Shown in pieces: positions 35,090 to 41,385 of a DNA stretch of 41,385 bases; positions within the stretch are counted from its first letter, which is position 1; each line of letters opens with the position of its first letter. The notes beneath the pieces were generated by a model that saw only the letters and a program-made list of their open reading frames with translations, ran no database searches and was not told the origin of the DNA. A program made the translations under genes and the position numbers. The stretch is from Bacteroidales bacterium (lineage in GTDB: Bacteria; Bacteroidota; Bacteroidia; Bacteroidales; UBA932): contig JAGBTG010000052.1 in NCBI GenBank assembly GCA_017631435.1, forward strand, positions 1 to 41,385, in the 5' to 3' direction.

Positions 35090-36013
35090 ATGAACACAGA
35101 AAACTTGCACATAAAGGAATTTGATGAGAGTGCACCTCTATGGCACTTGTGTACACCTGGTGATGATACAGCCGGTGTAATTTTCAGGAAGCGTGAAGAC
35201 TTTGTGTTTGGGATGAACATGATGGCCTTGTGCGCCCACTTGCACTATGAAGAAGTGGAACTGTACACATTTCAGCTGATGAACAATCATGTCCATATTT
35301 TATTGCAGGGCGAGCCGCATCGGGTAACAGTTTTTTTCAATGACTTTAAAGCGCGTATTGGCAGATGCCTTCGTAAGCAAGGGCGCCAATCGGACATGAA
35401 AGGATTTGAGGCCACATTACACCCCATCCTTAACATTACATACTTGAGAAATCTGCTCGCCTACATAAACAGGAATAGGTTCCTGGTAGATTTGTGGGAA
35501 ACGCCGTTCACATATCCGTGGGGCGCCAACAGTTTCTACTTCAACAAATACACCGGCATATTCAACAGAACATGGCTTAAGGATATCTCTGTCCGCGCCA
35601 AAAGAAAAATCTTTCACACTCACGAATGCTCATTCCCTGAAAACTACTACATGATATGGGGTTACGTCTCGCCGGAATGCTATTGCTCAATCAAAAAAGG
35701 GGAAAGCCTTTTCCAGAACGCACATGATTATTTCCAACTTATTTCCCGACAGGTAGAGTCGTTTGCCGACATTGCCCGCACCCTTGGAGACAAGATATTC
35801 TATACTGATGAACAAATGAACACTGCCGCAATAGATATTGCAAAAAAACTCTTTAACACTGCGAAACTTCTTACCCTGGACAAAAGTCAGAAACTGGAGA
35901 TGGCCAAGCAGCTCCGCTTCCGCTACAATGCCTCGGTTAGCCAAATCAGGAGAATCCTACATATAGAAGAGAAGATCCTTCAGAACATGTTTCCGGAGAA
36001 TGTCCGCAAATGA
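35090..36013 (+). CDS. REP-associated tyrosine transposase (RAYT, Y1/HUH family)
   Basis: A 307-residue relative of the IS200/IS605 Y1 transposase. Seen: the HUH metal motif HVH at 67-69 in MNNHVHILLQG, the candidate nucleophile Tyr125 in NLLAYINRNR, and an amphipathic helix with FKARIGRCLRKQ between them. The C-terminal third (about 220-307) is an additional helical region with an ISRQVESFADIARTL stretch and a QLRFRYNASVSQIRRIL helix-turn-helix-like part, plausibly DNA-binding. RAYTs cut and join REP palindromes at GTAG-like tetranucleotides and are single-copy domesticated transposases. Here the gene lies exactly between two four-unit repeat arrays. No terminal inverted repeats or partner TnpB are present. 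Confidence 0.87.
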   Translation: MNTENLHIKEFDESAPLWHLCTPGDDTAGVIFRKREDFVFGMNMMALCAHLHYEEVELYTFQLMNNHVHILLQGEPHRVTVFFNDFKARIGRCLRKQGRQSDMKGFEATLHPILNITYLRNLLAYINRNRFLVDLWETPFTYPWGANSFYFNKYTGIFNRTWLKDISVRAKRKIFHTHECSFPENYYMIWGYVSPECYCSIKKGESLFQNAHDYFQLISRQVESFADIARTLGDKIFYTDEQMNTAAIDIAKKLFNTAKLLTLDKSQKLEMAKQLRFRYNASVSQIRRILHIEEKILQNMFPENVRK

Positions 36014-36050
36014 TACTTTGCTCCCGACAGATGGGGGCAGTAACCTCTTT

Positions 36051-36420
36051 GGCACGTTTTGGCGGTTCAACGTGCCCACTTGGCGCCAGTCTGGCACATT
36101 TTTGTTTGATTTTGTTCCCGAAAGGGTACTTCCGGTGCCCGTTGGGCATGTTTTGGCGCCTCAGCGTGCCCATTGGTGGTTAGGCGGTCACATTTTAATG
36201 CGTTTCTGTGCCCGTTCACTGCTTTTCGGCTGCTCCGGGCACGTTTTGGTGGCTCAGCGTGCCCATTGGTGGTCAGTTGGGCACACTTTGATTAGTTTTT
36301 GTTCCATACGGAGGGTGTCAGTTGCCCCTGGGGCACGTTTGGGTACTCCAGTGTGCCCATTCAGCGCCAGGCGGGCACAAAGCTGTGGGTTTTTGTTCCT
36401 GCGGAGAATTAAATACAGAT
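36051..36420. repeat. Right REP-like array, four units collinear with the left array
   Basis: Units begin at 36051, 36145, 36238 and 36332, with the same 94, 93, 94 spacing as the left array and a constant offset of 1542 bp. Unit 2 again carries the AATGCGTTTC / GTGCCCGTTC tail. The array is in the same orientation as the left one, i.e. a direct repeat. Copies differ by many point changes, so the duplication is not recent. Confidence 0.9.
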
Positions 36421-36436
36421 TAAAATTATTGATATA

Positions 36437-37009
36437 ATGGAGCTTGAAGTTATAAAGAGTAAGATTTATGAAATCCGAGGGCAGAGGGTGATGCTTGACA
36501 GGGATTTGGCACAAATGTATGGAGTTGAAACAAAAAATCTCAATAAGGCTGTAAAAAGAAATTTGGAAAGGTTTGAAGGCGAAGATTTTATGTTTAAGTT
36601 AACAAAAGATGAATGTTTAAGGTTCCAAATTGGAACCTTAAACGGAGGAAGAGGCCAACATTTGAAATATTTGCCTTATGCTTTCACTGAGATGGGAGTA
36701 GCAATGTTATCATCAGTATTACATTCAGATACGGCCATTATAATTAACAGAAGTATCATGCGCGCCTTTGTAACAATGCGTAGTTATATGTCATCAGTTT
36801 CTGCTGTAACTTCAGAACTTTCCGAATTAAAGGAACGTATTCTAACTATTGAGCAATCAGGTAAAGATAATGCAGAAGCTATAAGCGATTTGTCTGATGA
36901 TATTCAGAAGGAGCTGGATGACATTTATCTTGCACTATCACAATTGGCGGCAAAGCAGAAAGAGAATGACAGTCTGAAAGAAAGGCAGAAGATAGGGTTC
37001 AAGAAATAA
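36437..37009 (+). CDS. ORF6N domain protein
   Basis: A 190-residue protein of the ORF6N family of phage-related DNA-binding or regulatory proteins. The N-terminal core is canonical: VIKSKIYEIRGQRVMLDRDLAQMYGVETKNLNKAVKRNLERF (about 4-45), then FMFKLTKDEC and KYLPYAFTEMGVAMLSSVL. The last 70 residues are a predicted coiled coil (LSELKERILTIEQSGKDNAEAI and onward). It is AT-rich compared with its neighbours, consistent with acquisition. The stop codon directly abuts the stop of the convergent trmN6 gene. A perfect 14-bp palindrome lies inside the coding sequence at 36615-36643. Confidence 0.9.
   Translation: MELEVIKSKIYEIRGQRVMLDRDLAQMYGVETKNLNKAVKRNLERFEGEDFMFKLTKDECLRFQIGTLNGGRGQHLKYLPYAFTEMGVAMLSSVLHSDTAIIINRSIMRAFVTMRSYMSSVSAVTSELSELKERILTIEQSGKDNAEAISDLSDDIQKELDDIYLALSQLAAKQKENDSLKERQKIGFKK
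36615..36643. repeat. Perfect 14-bp inverted repeat inside the ORF6N gene
   Basis: GTTTAAGGTTCCAA (36615-36628) and TTGGAACCTTAAAC (36630-36643) flank one central base. It encodes CLRFQIGTLNG, a part of the protein that varies in the family. Confidence 0.85.
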
Positions 37010-37849
37010 TTACCTCAAATAAAACCCGCCAACAAGCTCCGCGTATTCCGGAGTATTGGCACCACCGCTCATCATTACCAGCTGCTCTCGGCGCATGGTG
37101 GGGCGGTTGGATGGGGCGCATTTTACAAACTCCAGCATAAGGCGCTTGGCAGGTTTGCGTTCAACGGTGTGCACATAGCAGATGCGGGAAGGGAACAGTG
37201 CTGCAGTATCTCCGTCAGCCGCCACCGCAACATCAGCCATAAATTCCACTTTACGCAGCAGCTCCTCACCTTCAACTACGGGGAGGATAATTGCCAGTGT
37301 GCCTCCTTCCTTAAGCAGCGGGGTAGAATAGAAAAGCAGTTCCCTTTGGGAAAGGGTATCGGTATGACGGGCCGTTGTCTTGGCCTGTGAATCGTTCTTT
37401 AGTGATGCAATGAAGTAGGGGGGATTGGAGAAGATGAGGTCGTAACCGGCAGCCCCAGCAGCCCCGGAACCCGAAAACTCCTGCAGCGGAACATTATGCA
37501 ACCCGAAAGAAATCCCATTCCACGGCGCAGCATCAAAGTTTGCAGCAGCATCCTGGCAGGCATCCGCATCAATCTCCACAGCATCAATATGGGCGCAAAC
37601 TCCAGTTTCAGATAGTCTCTGGCCGGCCATAAGGGCAATTACCCCTGTTCCGGTACCAATGTCAAGGGCGCGGACGGTTCTTGAGCCAGCCACTCCGGCA
37701 GAAGCGGCATCATCAGCCGTATCAACCTCACCAGCAGTCTCCCCTCCGGGCGCACTCATCCAGGCCCCAAGGAGTACGGCATCGGTGTTTACCTTCATGG
37801 CAGAATGGTTCTGCTCTACCTCAAACTGTTTGAAACGGAATGAACCCAT
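37010..37849 (-). CDS. trmN6: tRNA1(Val) adenine(37)-N6-methyltransferase
   Basis: A 279-residue SAM-dependent methyltransferase of the YfiC/TrmN6 group that modifies A37 of tRNA-Val. Seen: an N-terminal FRFKQFEVEQNHSAMKVNTDAVLLGAW motif typical of this group, the SAM loop ALDIGTGTGVIALMAG, an acidic VEIDADA strand end, and the catalytic SNPPYF motif for N6-adenine methylation. An Ala/Gly/Thr-rich insert of about 25 residues before the SAM loop and a similar short one before SNPPY are not in the standard protein. It lies 12 bp downstream of lolD and is probably in the same transcript. Confidence 0.9.
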   Translation of the reverse strand: MGSFRFKQFEVEQNHSAMKVNTDAVLLGAWMSAPGGETAGEVDTADDAASAGVAGSRTVRALDIGTGTGVIALMAGQRLSETGVCAHIDAVEIDADACQDAAANFDAAPWNGISFGLHNVPLQEFSGSGAAGAAGYDLIFSNPPYFIASLKNDSQAKTTARHTDTLSQRELLFYSTPLLKEGGTLAIILPVVEGEELLRKVEFMADVAVAADGDTAALFPSRICYVHTVERKPAKRLMLEFVKCAPSNRPTMRREQLVMMSGGANTPEYAELVGGFYLR

Positions 37850-37861
37850 CGGGAAGAAAAA

Positions 37862-38527
37862 TTAGAGTTGCTGCAGTATCTGGCCGTCTTTCATCTCAAT
37901 GCAGCGGTCGCACATGCGGGCCAGTTCCATCTCGTGGGTTACTATTACAATTGTCTGGTTGTATTTCTCGCGGAGCATGAAGAAAAGTTTGTGCAGCTCC
38001 TCCTTGTTGCGGCTGTCGAGGTTTCCCGACGGCTCGTCTGCAAGCAGCACTGCCGGGTTGTTCATCAGCGCCCTGGCAATGGCTACCCTCTGCTGCTCTC
38101 CGCCGCTCAATTGGCCGGGTTTATGGGAAAGTCTTCCCCCCACACCAAGTTCCTCCAACAGCATTCTGGCCCTGGCCTCAACCTCTTTGCTCCCCCACTT
38201 TGCTCCCCCTATCAGGGCCGGCATCACAACATTCTCCAGAGCCGAAAACTCCGGCAGCAGATGATGGAACTGGAATACAAATCCTATCTCCCTGTTGCGG
38301 AAGGCTGCAAGGGATTTGTCGGGAAGAGAAAAAATGTCTGTGCCTGCAATCTTCACTTTTCCTCCTTGCGGTTTCATCAGTGAACCCATGATGTTGAGCA
38401 AAGTGCTCTTGCCCGCGCCGCTGGCTCCCACAATGCTCACCACTTCCCCCTTGGCTACCTGCAGAGATACCCCTTTGAGCACCTCCAGTTCTCCGAATGA
38501 TTTGTGTATGTTTTCCAGTTGGATCAT
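37862..38527 (-). CDS. lolD: ABC transporter ATP-binding protein, LolD/MacB type
   Basis: A 221-residue nucleotide-binding subunit. The start is the ATG at 38527 ([11 protein letters not shown]); the open frame extends 46 codons further but through the promoter and a duplicated non-coding block. Seen: Walker [10 protein letters not shown] (34-42), Q-loop in [20 protein letters not shown], signature LSGGEQQR, Walker [13 protein letters not shown] and the H-loop IVTHEME. This is the LolD/FtsE/MacB subfamily, which drives lipoprotein release (LolCDE) or related MacB-type permeases. The cognate permease is not adjacent. trmN6 follows in the same operon. Confidence 0.88.
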   Translation of the reverse strand: MIQLENIHKSFGELEVLKGVSLQVAKGEVVSIVGASGAGKSTLLNIMGSLMKPQGGKVKIAGTDIFSLPDKSLAAFRNREIGFVFQFHHLLPEFSALENVVMPALIGGAKWGSKEVEARARMLLEELGVGGRLSHKPGQLSGGEQQRVAIARALMNNPAVLLADEPSGNLDSRNKEELHKLFFMLREKYNQTIVIVTHEMELARMCDRCIEMKDGQILQQL

Positions 38528-38546
38528 ATTCTGCTGCTTTGATTTA

Positions 38547-38554
38547 CAAAGGTA
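38547..38554 (-). promoter_or_regulatory. Bacteroidetes -7 box for lolD-trmN6
   Basis: TACCTTTG on the minus strand, a perfect TAnnTTTG, 19 bases before the ATG at 38527. The duplicated block starts just beside it at 38556. Confidence 0.6.
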
Positions 38555-38555
38555 T

Positions 38556-38996
38556 TTAAATAAATTGATGCCATCAATCGGAAAACGCAGTATTTTAAGG
38601 CTCAAATTTATAGGAAAACGCACCTGGATTTTCAGACATAATGCAGCTTGTAAGAAAAATTTCATTCAGGCCTGCTTCTTGTTTTTATAAACCGCTGAGA
38701 TTGTGCTTTTTATCTAAAGTATTCAAGAACTGCCGTGTAAGACTGTTTTACGGCCCGGCGCCCATTTTTACAATTTTAAAAGGTAAATTTGTAAAAACTT
38801 GTTGAAGCAAAACCCATGAGGCAGCTTGTCATCACACTACTTATAGTTATTTCATTAGTTTCTTGCAGCAACACTTACAGCCAGCTGCAGGAAATAGAAT
38901 CATACATAGAAGAGGACCCCAAAAGGGCACTGGAAGAGATTCGTAATATTACTCCCGACAATCTCCTTTCCCCAAGGACCAAAGCAAAGCATGCCC
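38556..38996 (+). repeat. Direct duplication, copy 1 (promoter region plus start of TPR gene)
   Basis: Matches 40973-41385 with scattered differences, covering about 260 bp of non-coding DNA and at least the first 60 codons of the TPR gene. Copy 1 holds an extra 33 bp, bounded by two GGAAAACGCA repeats (38580-38589 and 38613-38622); copy 2 retains only one, as expected from a slippage deletion. The right edge of the match is cut by the window end. Confidence 0.9.
38784..38791 (+). promoter_or_regulatory. Bacteroidetes -7 box for TPR regulator 1
   Basis: TAAATTTG, a perfect TAnnTTTG, 24 bases before the ATG at 38816; conserved in the second copy at 41170. Confidence 0.65.
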
Positions 38997-40465
38997 TGCT
39001 CCACTCCATGGCCCTTGATAAAAACTACATAGACCTCACCACCGACTCCATCATCGCCCTAGCTGTGAAGTACTATTCAAGGCATGGTTCAGCGGATGAC
39101 AGGTTGCTGATGCATTACTATATGGGGAGGATATATGCAAATGATGGGAATCTTGATAAGGCAGCTATTGAATATACAAGGGGAGAAGAATTGGTAGATG
39201 ATGCGGAAAATAAGGTGGCGGCAGGCAGGTTGTATACAGTCTTTGCTACTGTATACAACAAGACTAACAATGCTAAAAAAGAGATAGAGTATGCACAGAA
39301 AGGATATGCCTTTTTTAAAGAGATGAATTATATTGAACGTTCGGAAGTAGCAAAAGGTAAATTAGCTATGGCATATGCAAATAACCGAGTTTTCAATGAG
39401 GCAGATTCTTTATTTGAAGAGTGTTTGGAAGCTTTAACCGAAGATACAGTATCAATGGCAAAGTATTTAGGACATTATGCCCGGTTAAATGTTTTAAAGC
39501 CTGATCCGGAGCCGGAGAAAGCAATATTGTTATTGGAAAGGCGGCGCAAAGAATATAATAAAGCTTTGACCCCCGGCTTATATTGTGTGTATGCATATGC
39601 CCTGCAGCAATTAGGCAGGTTAGATGAGTGTGATAATATATTGGAGCAACTTAAGGAAACTGGTTATAAAGAGTTGGACTTCTGGCAGTATCGTATCTAT
39701 AAACATAGAAATCAATATGAGCAAGCTATGGCTCATTTGGAAAACAGTGCGAAAAAATATGAGTATCAAATGATAAGTTTGCTGTCTGACAATACTGATA
39801 ATGCTTTAAAGGATTATTACTCTTCAGAGGCTGAGAAAACCAAAATGGAGATGAAAATAAAAGTTATGTCACTTGTAACGGCAATACTCGCTGTGGTAAT
39901 GATATTGTCTGTTGTTATCTTAAAGTTGATGTTTATCAACAGGAAGAAGCAGCGGGCAATGGAGACGTATCTTGATATGTATGAAAACGCTAGTAAAAAG
40001 CTGGCCGATTATGATGCGCAAATTGATGAGCATAACAGTAAACTGAATATCTTGAGAGCATCGTTTTCGCAGGTGTACAAAAAACAATTCACAACAATAG
40101 GAGATTTGTGTCTAACCTATCTGACAAAGCAAGGCAAAAAAGATGTAAAGGATCATATTTATCGGAAAGTTGAAAAACTGATTGCAAACATCAGTTCAGA
40201 TGAGAAACTGCATAGCCAGTTAGAGAATAAGATTAATGCGGAACTTGATAATATAATCCTGCATCTGAGGAATGATTTGCCAAAATTGTCAAACGATGAT
40301 ATGAGATTCATTTGCTATTGCATTATAGGCTTTGATGCCACTCTGATATCAGTTATTCTCAATTTTTCAATGGAAAACGTGTATACCAAGAAATCCAGAT
40401 TAAAGGCAAAAATCAATGCCCTTAATTCTCCATATAAAGAAAACTATTTGATGTATATCCAGTAA
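38816..40465 (+). CDS. TPR-containing membrane regulator with C-terminal LuxR-like helix-turn-helix region
   Basis: A 549-residue protein. The N-terminal signal with a lipobox-like LVSC (Cys17) is followed by about 300 residues of helical repeats of TPR type (for example DRLLMHYYMGRIYANDGNLDKAAIEYTRGEEL). A membrane helix lies near 352-373 (VTAILAVVMILSVVILKLMF), then basic RKK, a coiled coil, and a cytoplasmic tail. The end, SNDDMRFICYCIIGFDATLISVILNFSMENVYTKKSRLKAKI, has the spacing of a LuxR-type HTH. The layout suggests an outside sensor coupled to DNA binding; the signal is unknown. Base composition changes around 39050 from GC-balanced to AT-rich, and only the first part is clearly shared with copy 2. 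Confidence 0.8.
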   Translation: MRQLVITLLIVISLVSCSNTYSQLQEIESYIEEDPKRALEEIRNITPDNLLSPRTKAKHALLHSMALDKNYIDLTTDSIIALAVKYYSRHGSADDRLLMHYYMGRIYANDGNLDKAAIEYTRGEELVDDAENKVAAGRLYTVFATVYNKTNNAKKEIEYAQKGYAFFKEMNYIERSEVAKGKLAMAYANNRVFNEADSLFEECLEALTEDTVSMAKYLGHYARLNVLKPDPEPEKAILLLERRRKEYNKALTPGLYCVYAYALQQLGRLDECDNILEQLKETGYKELDFWQYRIYKHRNQYEQAMAHLENSAKKYEYQMISLLSDNTDNALKDYYSSEAEKTKMEMKIKVMSLVTAILAVVMILSVVILKLMFINRKKQRAMETYLDMYENASKKLADYDAQIDEHNSKLNILRASFSQVYKKQFTTIGDLCLTYLTKQGKKDVKDHIYRKVEKLIANISSDEKLHSQLENKINAELDNIILHLRNDLPKLSNDDMRFICYCIIGFDATLISVILNFSMENVYTKKSRLKAKINALNSPYKENYLMYIQ

Positions 40466-40496
40466 GTGGCGCTAAATTTTGTGATGATGTTTTGCC

Positions 40497-40527
40497 GGTG
40501 TAAGATTTTTTTTCTTACACCTTTTTT
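40497..40527 (+). terminator. Rho-independent terminator after TPR regulator 1
   Basis: A perfect 8-bp stem GGTGTAAG (40497-40504) / CTTACACC (40514-40521) followed by six Ts. Confidence 0.85.
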
Positions 40528-40609
40528 AGTGCGGTTGTAATATTCACAAAATGAGTAGGTTATAAAATGCGCATTTTGTAGAAATTCTATTTTTTATCTT
40601 TCAGCCCTG

Positions 40610-40617
40610 TAATTTTG
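40610..40617 (+). promoter_or_regulatory. Bacteroidetes -7 box for the small secreted ORF
   Basis: TAATTTTG, a perfect TAnnTTTG, 28 bases before the ATG at 40646. Confidence 0.6.
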
Positions 40618-40645
40618 TGAAACCAATATTTCAAAAAATTACATT

Positions 40646-40894
40646 ATGAAAAGATTTTATTTTTTGCTGGTGGCATTTTTTGTATGTCACCTTCACGCAG
40701 GGGCTTCTTCTGTAATGGAAATAGAAAATCTAGGTAGGATAAAGGAGCTAATAAACAATGGTGTTGTGGCAAAGATTGATGGGAAGACGCAATTTGATGC
40801 AGAATTAACAGAACGATATAATGAGATGTTAGGTATTTCTTTTAGCTCTTTAGAGGAAGCTTTCTGCACTGTTTTTGCTGCAGACTGGTTGTGA
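40646..40894 (+). CDS. Small secreted protein, possibly frameshifted
   Basis: An 82-residue product with a clear signal peptide (MKRFYFLLVAFFVCHLHAGASS); I recognise no family. The mature part is acidic and helical (MEIENLGRIKELINNG, DAELTERYNEMLG). It has its own perfect -7 box and follows the terminator of TPR regulator 1, so it is a separate unit placed between the two TPR genes. The frame stops at AADWL, but the +1 frame remains open to 40976 and reads TGCDMSLHAPADNGF then TLEQAKYFHMEHATD. A one-base insertion near 40885 would join the two into a product of about 109 residues. Otherwise the tail is chance or a separate 26-codon ORF (40896-40976). Confidence 0.55.
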   Translation: MKRFYFLLVAFFVCHLHAGASSVMEIENLGRIKELINNGVVAKIDGKTQFDAELTERYNEMLGISFSSLEEAFCTVFAADWL

Positions 40895-41169
40895 CATGAG
40901 TTTACATGCGCCAGCAGATAACGGATTTACCTTGGAGCAGGCCAAATATTTTCATATGGAGCATGCAACAGATTAAATAAATTGATGCCATCAATCGGAA
41001 AACGCACCTGGATTTTCAGGCATAAAGCAGGCTTGTAAGAAAAATTTCTTTCAGACCTGCTTTCTGCTTTTATAAACCGCTGAGATTGTGCTTTTTATCT
41101 AAAGAATTCAAGAGCTGCCGTGTAAGACTGTTTTACGGCCCAGTGCCCTATTTATACAATTTAAAAAGG

Positions 41170-41177
41170 TAAATTTG
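41170..41177 (+). promoter_or_regulatory. Bacteroidetes -7 box for TPR regulator 2
   Basis: TAAATTTG, identical to the copy-1 box, 24 bases before the ATG at 41202. Confidence 0.65.
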
Positions 41178-41201
41178 TAAAAACTTGATGAAGCGAACCC
41201 C

Positions 41202-41385
41202 ATGAGGCAACTTGTCTTAACACTACTTATAGCAACCCTGACTATTTCTTGCAGCAACACTTACAAGCAGCTGCAGGAAATAGAATCATACATAGAAGAG
41301 GAACCCAAAAGGGCACTGGAGGAGATCCGTAATATTAATCCCGACAAATTCCTGCATTCCCCAAGGACCAAAGCAAAGCACGCCC
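41202..41385 (+). CDS. TPR membrane regulator, copy 2 (5' end only)
   Basis: The start of a paralogue of the gene at 38816; the rest lies beyond the window. The visible 61 codons give a lipoprotein-type signal (MRQLVLTLLIATLTISC, Cys17) followed by SNTYKQLQEIESYIEEEPKRALEEIRNI, nearly the same as copy 1. One codon has been inserted near position 50 (KFLHSPRT against NLLSPRT). Promoter, leader and start context are conserved with copy 1. It is expected to be a membrane-anchored TPR regulator like copy 1, but this cannot be confirmed from the fragment. Confidence 0.75.
   Translation, partial: MRQLVLTLLIATLTISCSNTYKQLQEIESYIEEEPKRALEEIRNINPDKFLHSPRTKAKHA

Larger units (their letters stand above)
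40973..41385 (+). repeat. Direct duplication, copy 2 (continues past the window)
   Basis: The second copy of the block at 38556-38996, with a 33-bp deletion and scattered substitutions. It carries the promoter and first 61 codons of the second TPR gene. Confidence 0.9.

Noticed and set aside
35090-36013. RAYT as an active IS200/IS605 element
   Set aside because: No partner tnpB, no IS200-type end hairpins at the gene borders, and the flanking arrays are diverged, so a domesticated RAYT is the better reading.
34509-36420. Repeat arrays as a CRISPR array
   Set aside because: The whole 94-bp unit is repeated with point changes; there are no unique spacers between short identical repeats, and no cas genes.
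38528-38665. Forty-six-codon N-terminal extension of LolD
   Set aside because: It runs through the promoter and the duplicated non-coding block, and [11 protein letters not shown] is the normal subfamily start.
1-41385. Octamer as a Chi-like recombination hotspot
   Set aside because: Chi sequences are strongly strand-biased along a replichore; here the two orientations are about equal (19 and 17). A window this small cannot exclude it fully.

Overview
The window reads as chromosomal DNA of a member of the Bacteroidetes, most likely order Bacteroidales. The support is: promoters with the Bacteroidetes -7 box TAnnTTTG (15 perfect copies placed just upstream of genes), few Shine-Dalgarno sites, and family content typical of the group (S46 dipeptidyl-peptidase, DUF5723 outer-membrane protein, DUF2027-Smr protein, MG2/plug-like secreted protein, an EF-G2-like factor, a TPR membrane regulator, YfhO). 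The genus cannot be named from the sequence alone. I see no rRNA, tRNA or CRISPR array.

Layout. 1-1500: two secreted proteins with strong-expression codon usage, each followed by a clear terminator. 1565-8290: thymidylate synthase, a large secreted MG2/plug-like protein, divergent dihydrofolate reductase, and two tandem sodium-dependent (NSS) transporters. 8291-14321: a tight minus-strand operon (serine hydrolase lipoprotein, glycosyltransferase, YfhO membrane protein, nitronate monooxygenase-like flavoprotein). 14387-18349: mutS and an FtsX/MacB-type permease. 18350-20428: an AT-rich accessory patch with two unrecognised genes (one apparently frameshifted) and inverted repeats. 20429-24743: minus-strand housekeeping genes (DUF2027-Smr, YqeY, aspS, rsmA). 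24814-31580: a DUF5723 protein, Mrp, an S46 peptidase, and a single reading frame joining glycerate kinase to RNase HII. 31684-34450: a small XRE regulator divergent from an EF-G paralogue that lacks the catalytic His. 34509-36420: a Y1/HUH REP-associated transposase (RAYT) between two collinear four-unit repeat arrays. 36437-38527: an ORF6N protein, TrmN6 and LolD. 38556-41385: a TPR membrane regulator, a small secreted ORF, and the start of a second copy of the TPR gene with its promoter.

The signals I find most worth following are: the RAYT with its two arrays, whose unit spacing is identical (94, 93, 94 bp) at a constant offset of 1542 bp; a very frequent octamer TCCCGACA/TGTCGGGA, about 29 copies plus 7 of TCCCGACG by eye in both orientations and in both coding and non-coding DNA; the glycerate kinase-RNase HII fusion; the EF-G2-like gene with a palindrome in its leader; and the duplicated TPR-regulator locus with a broken-looking small secreted gene. 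All counts were made by eye.
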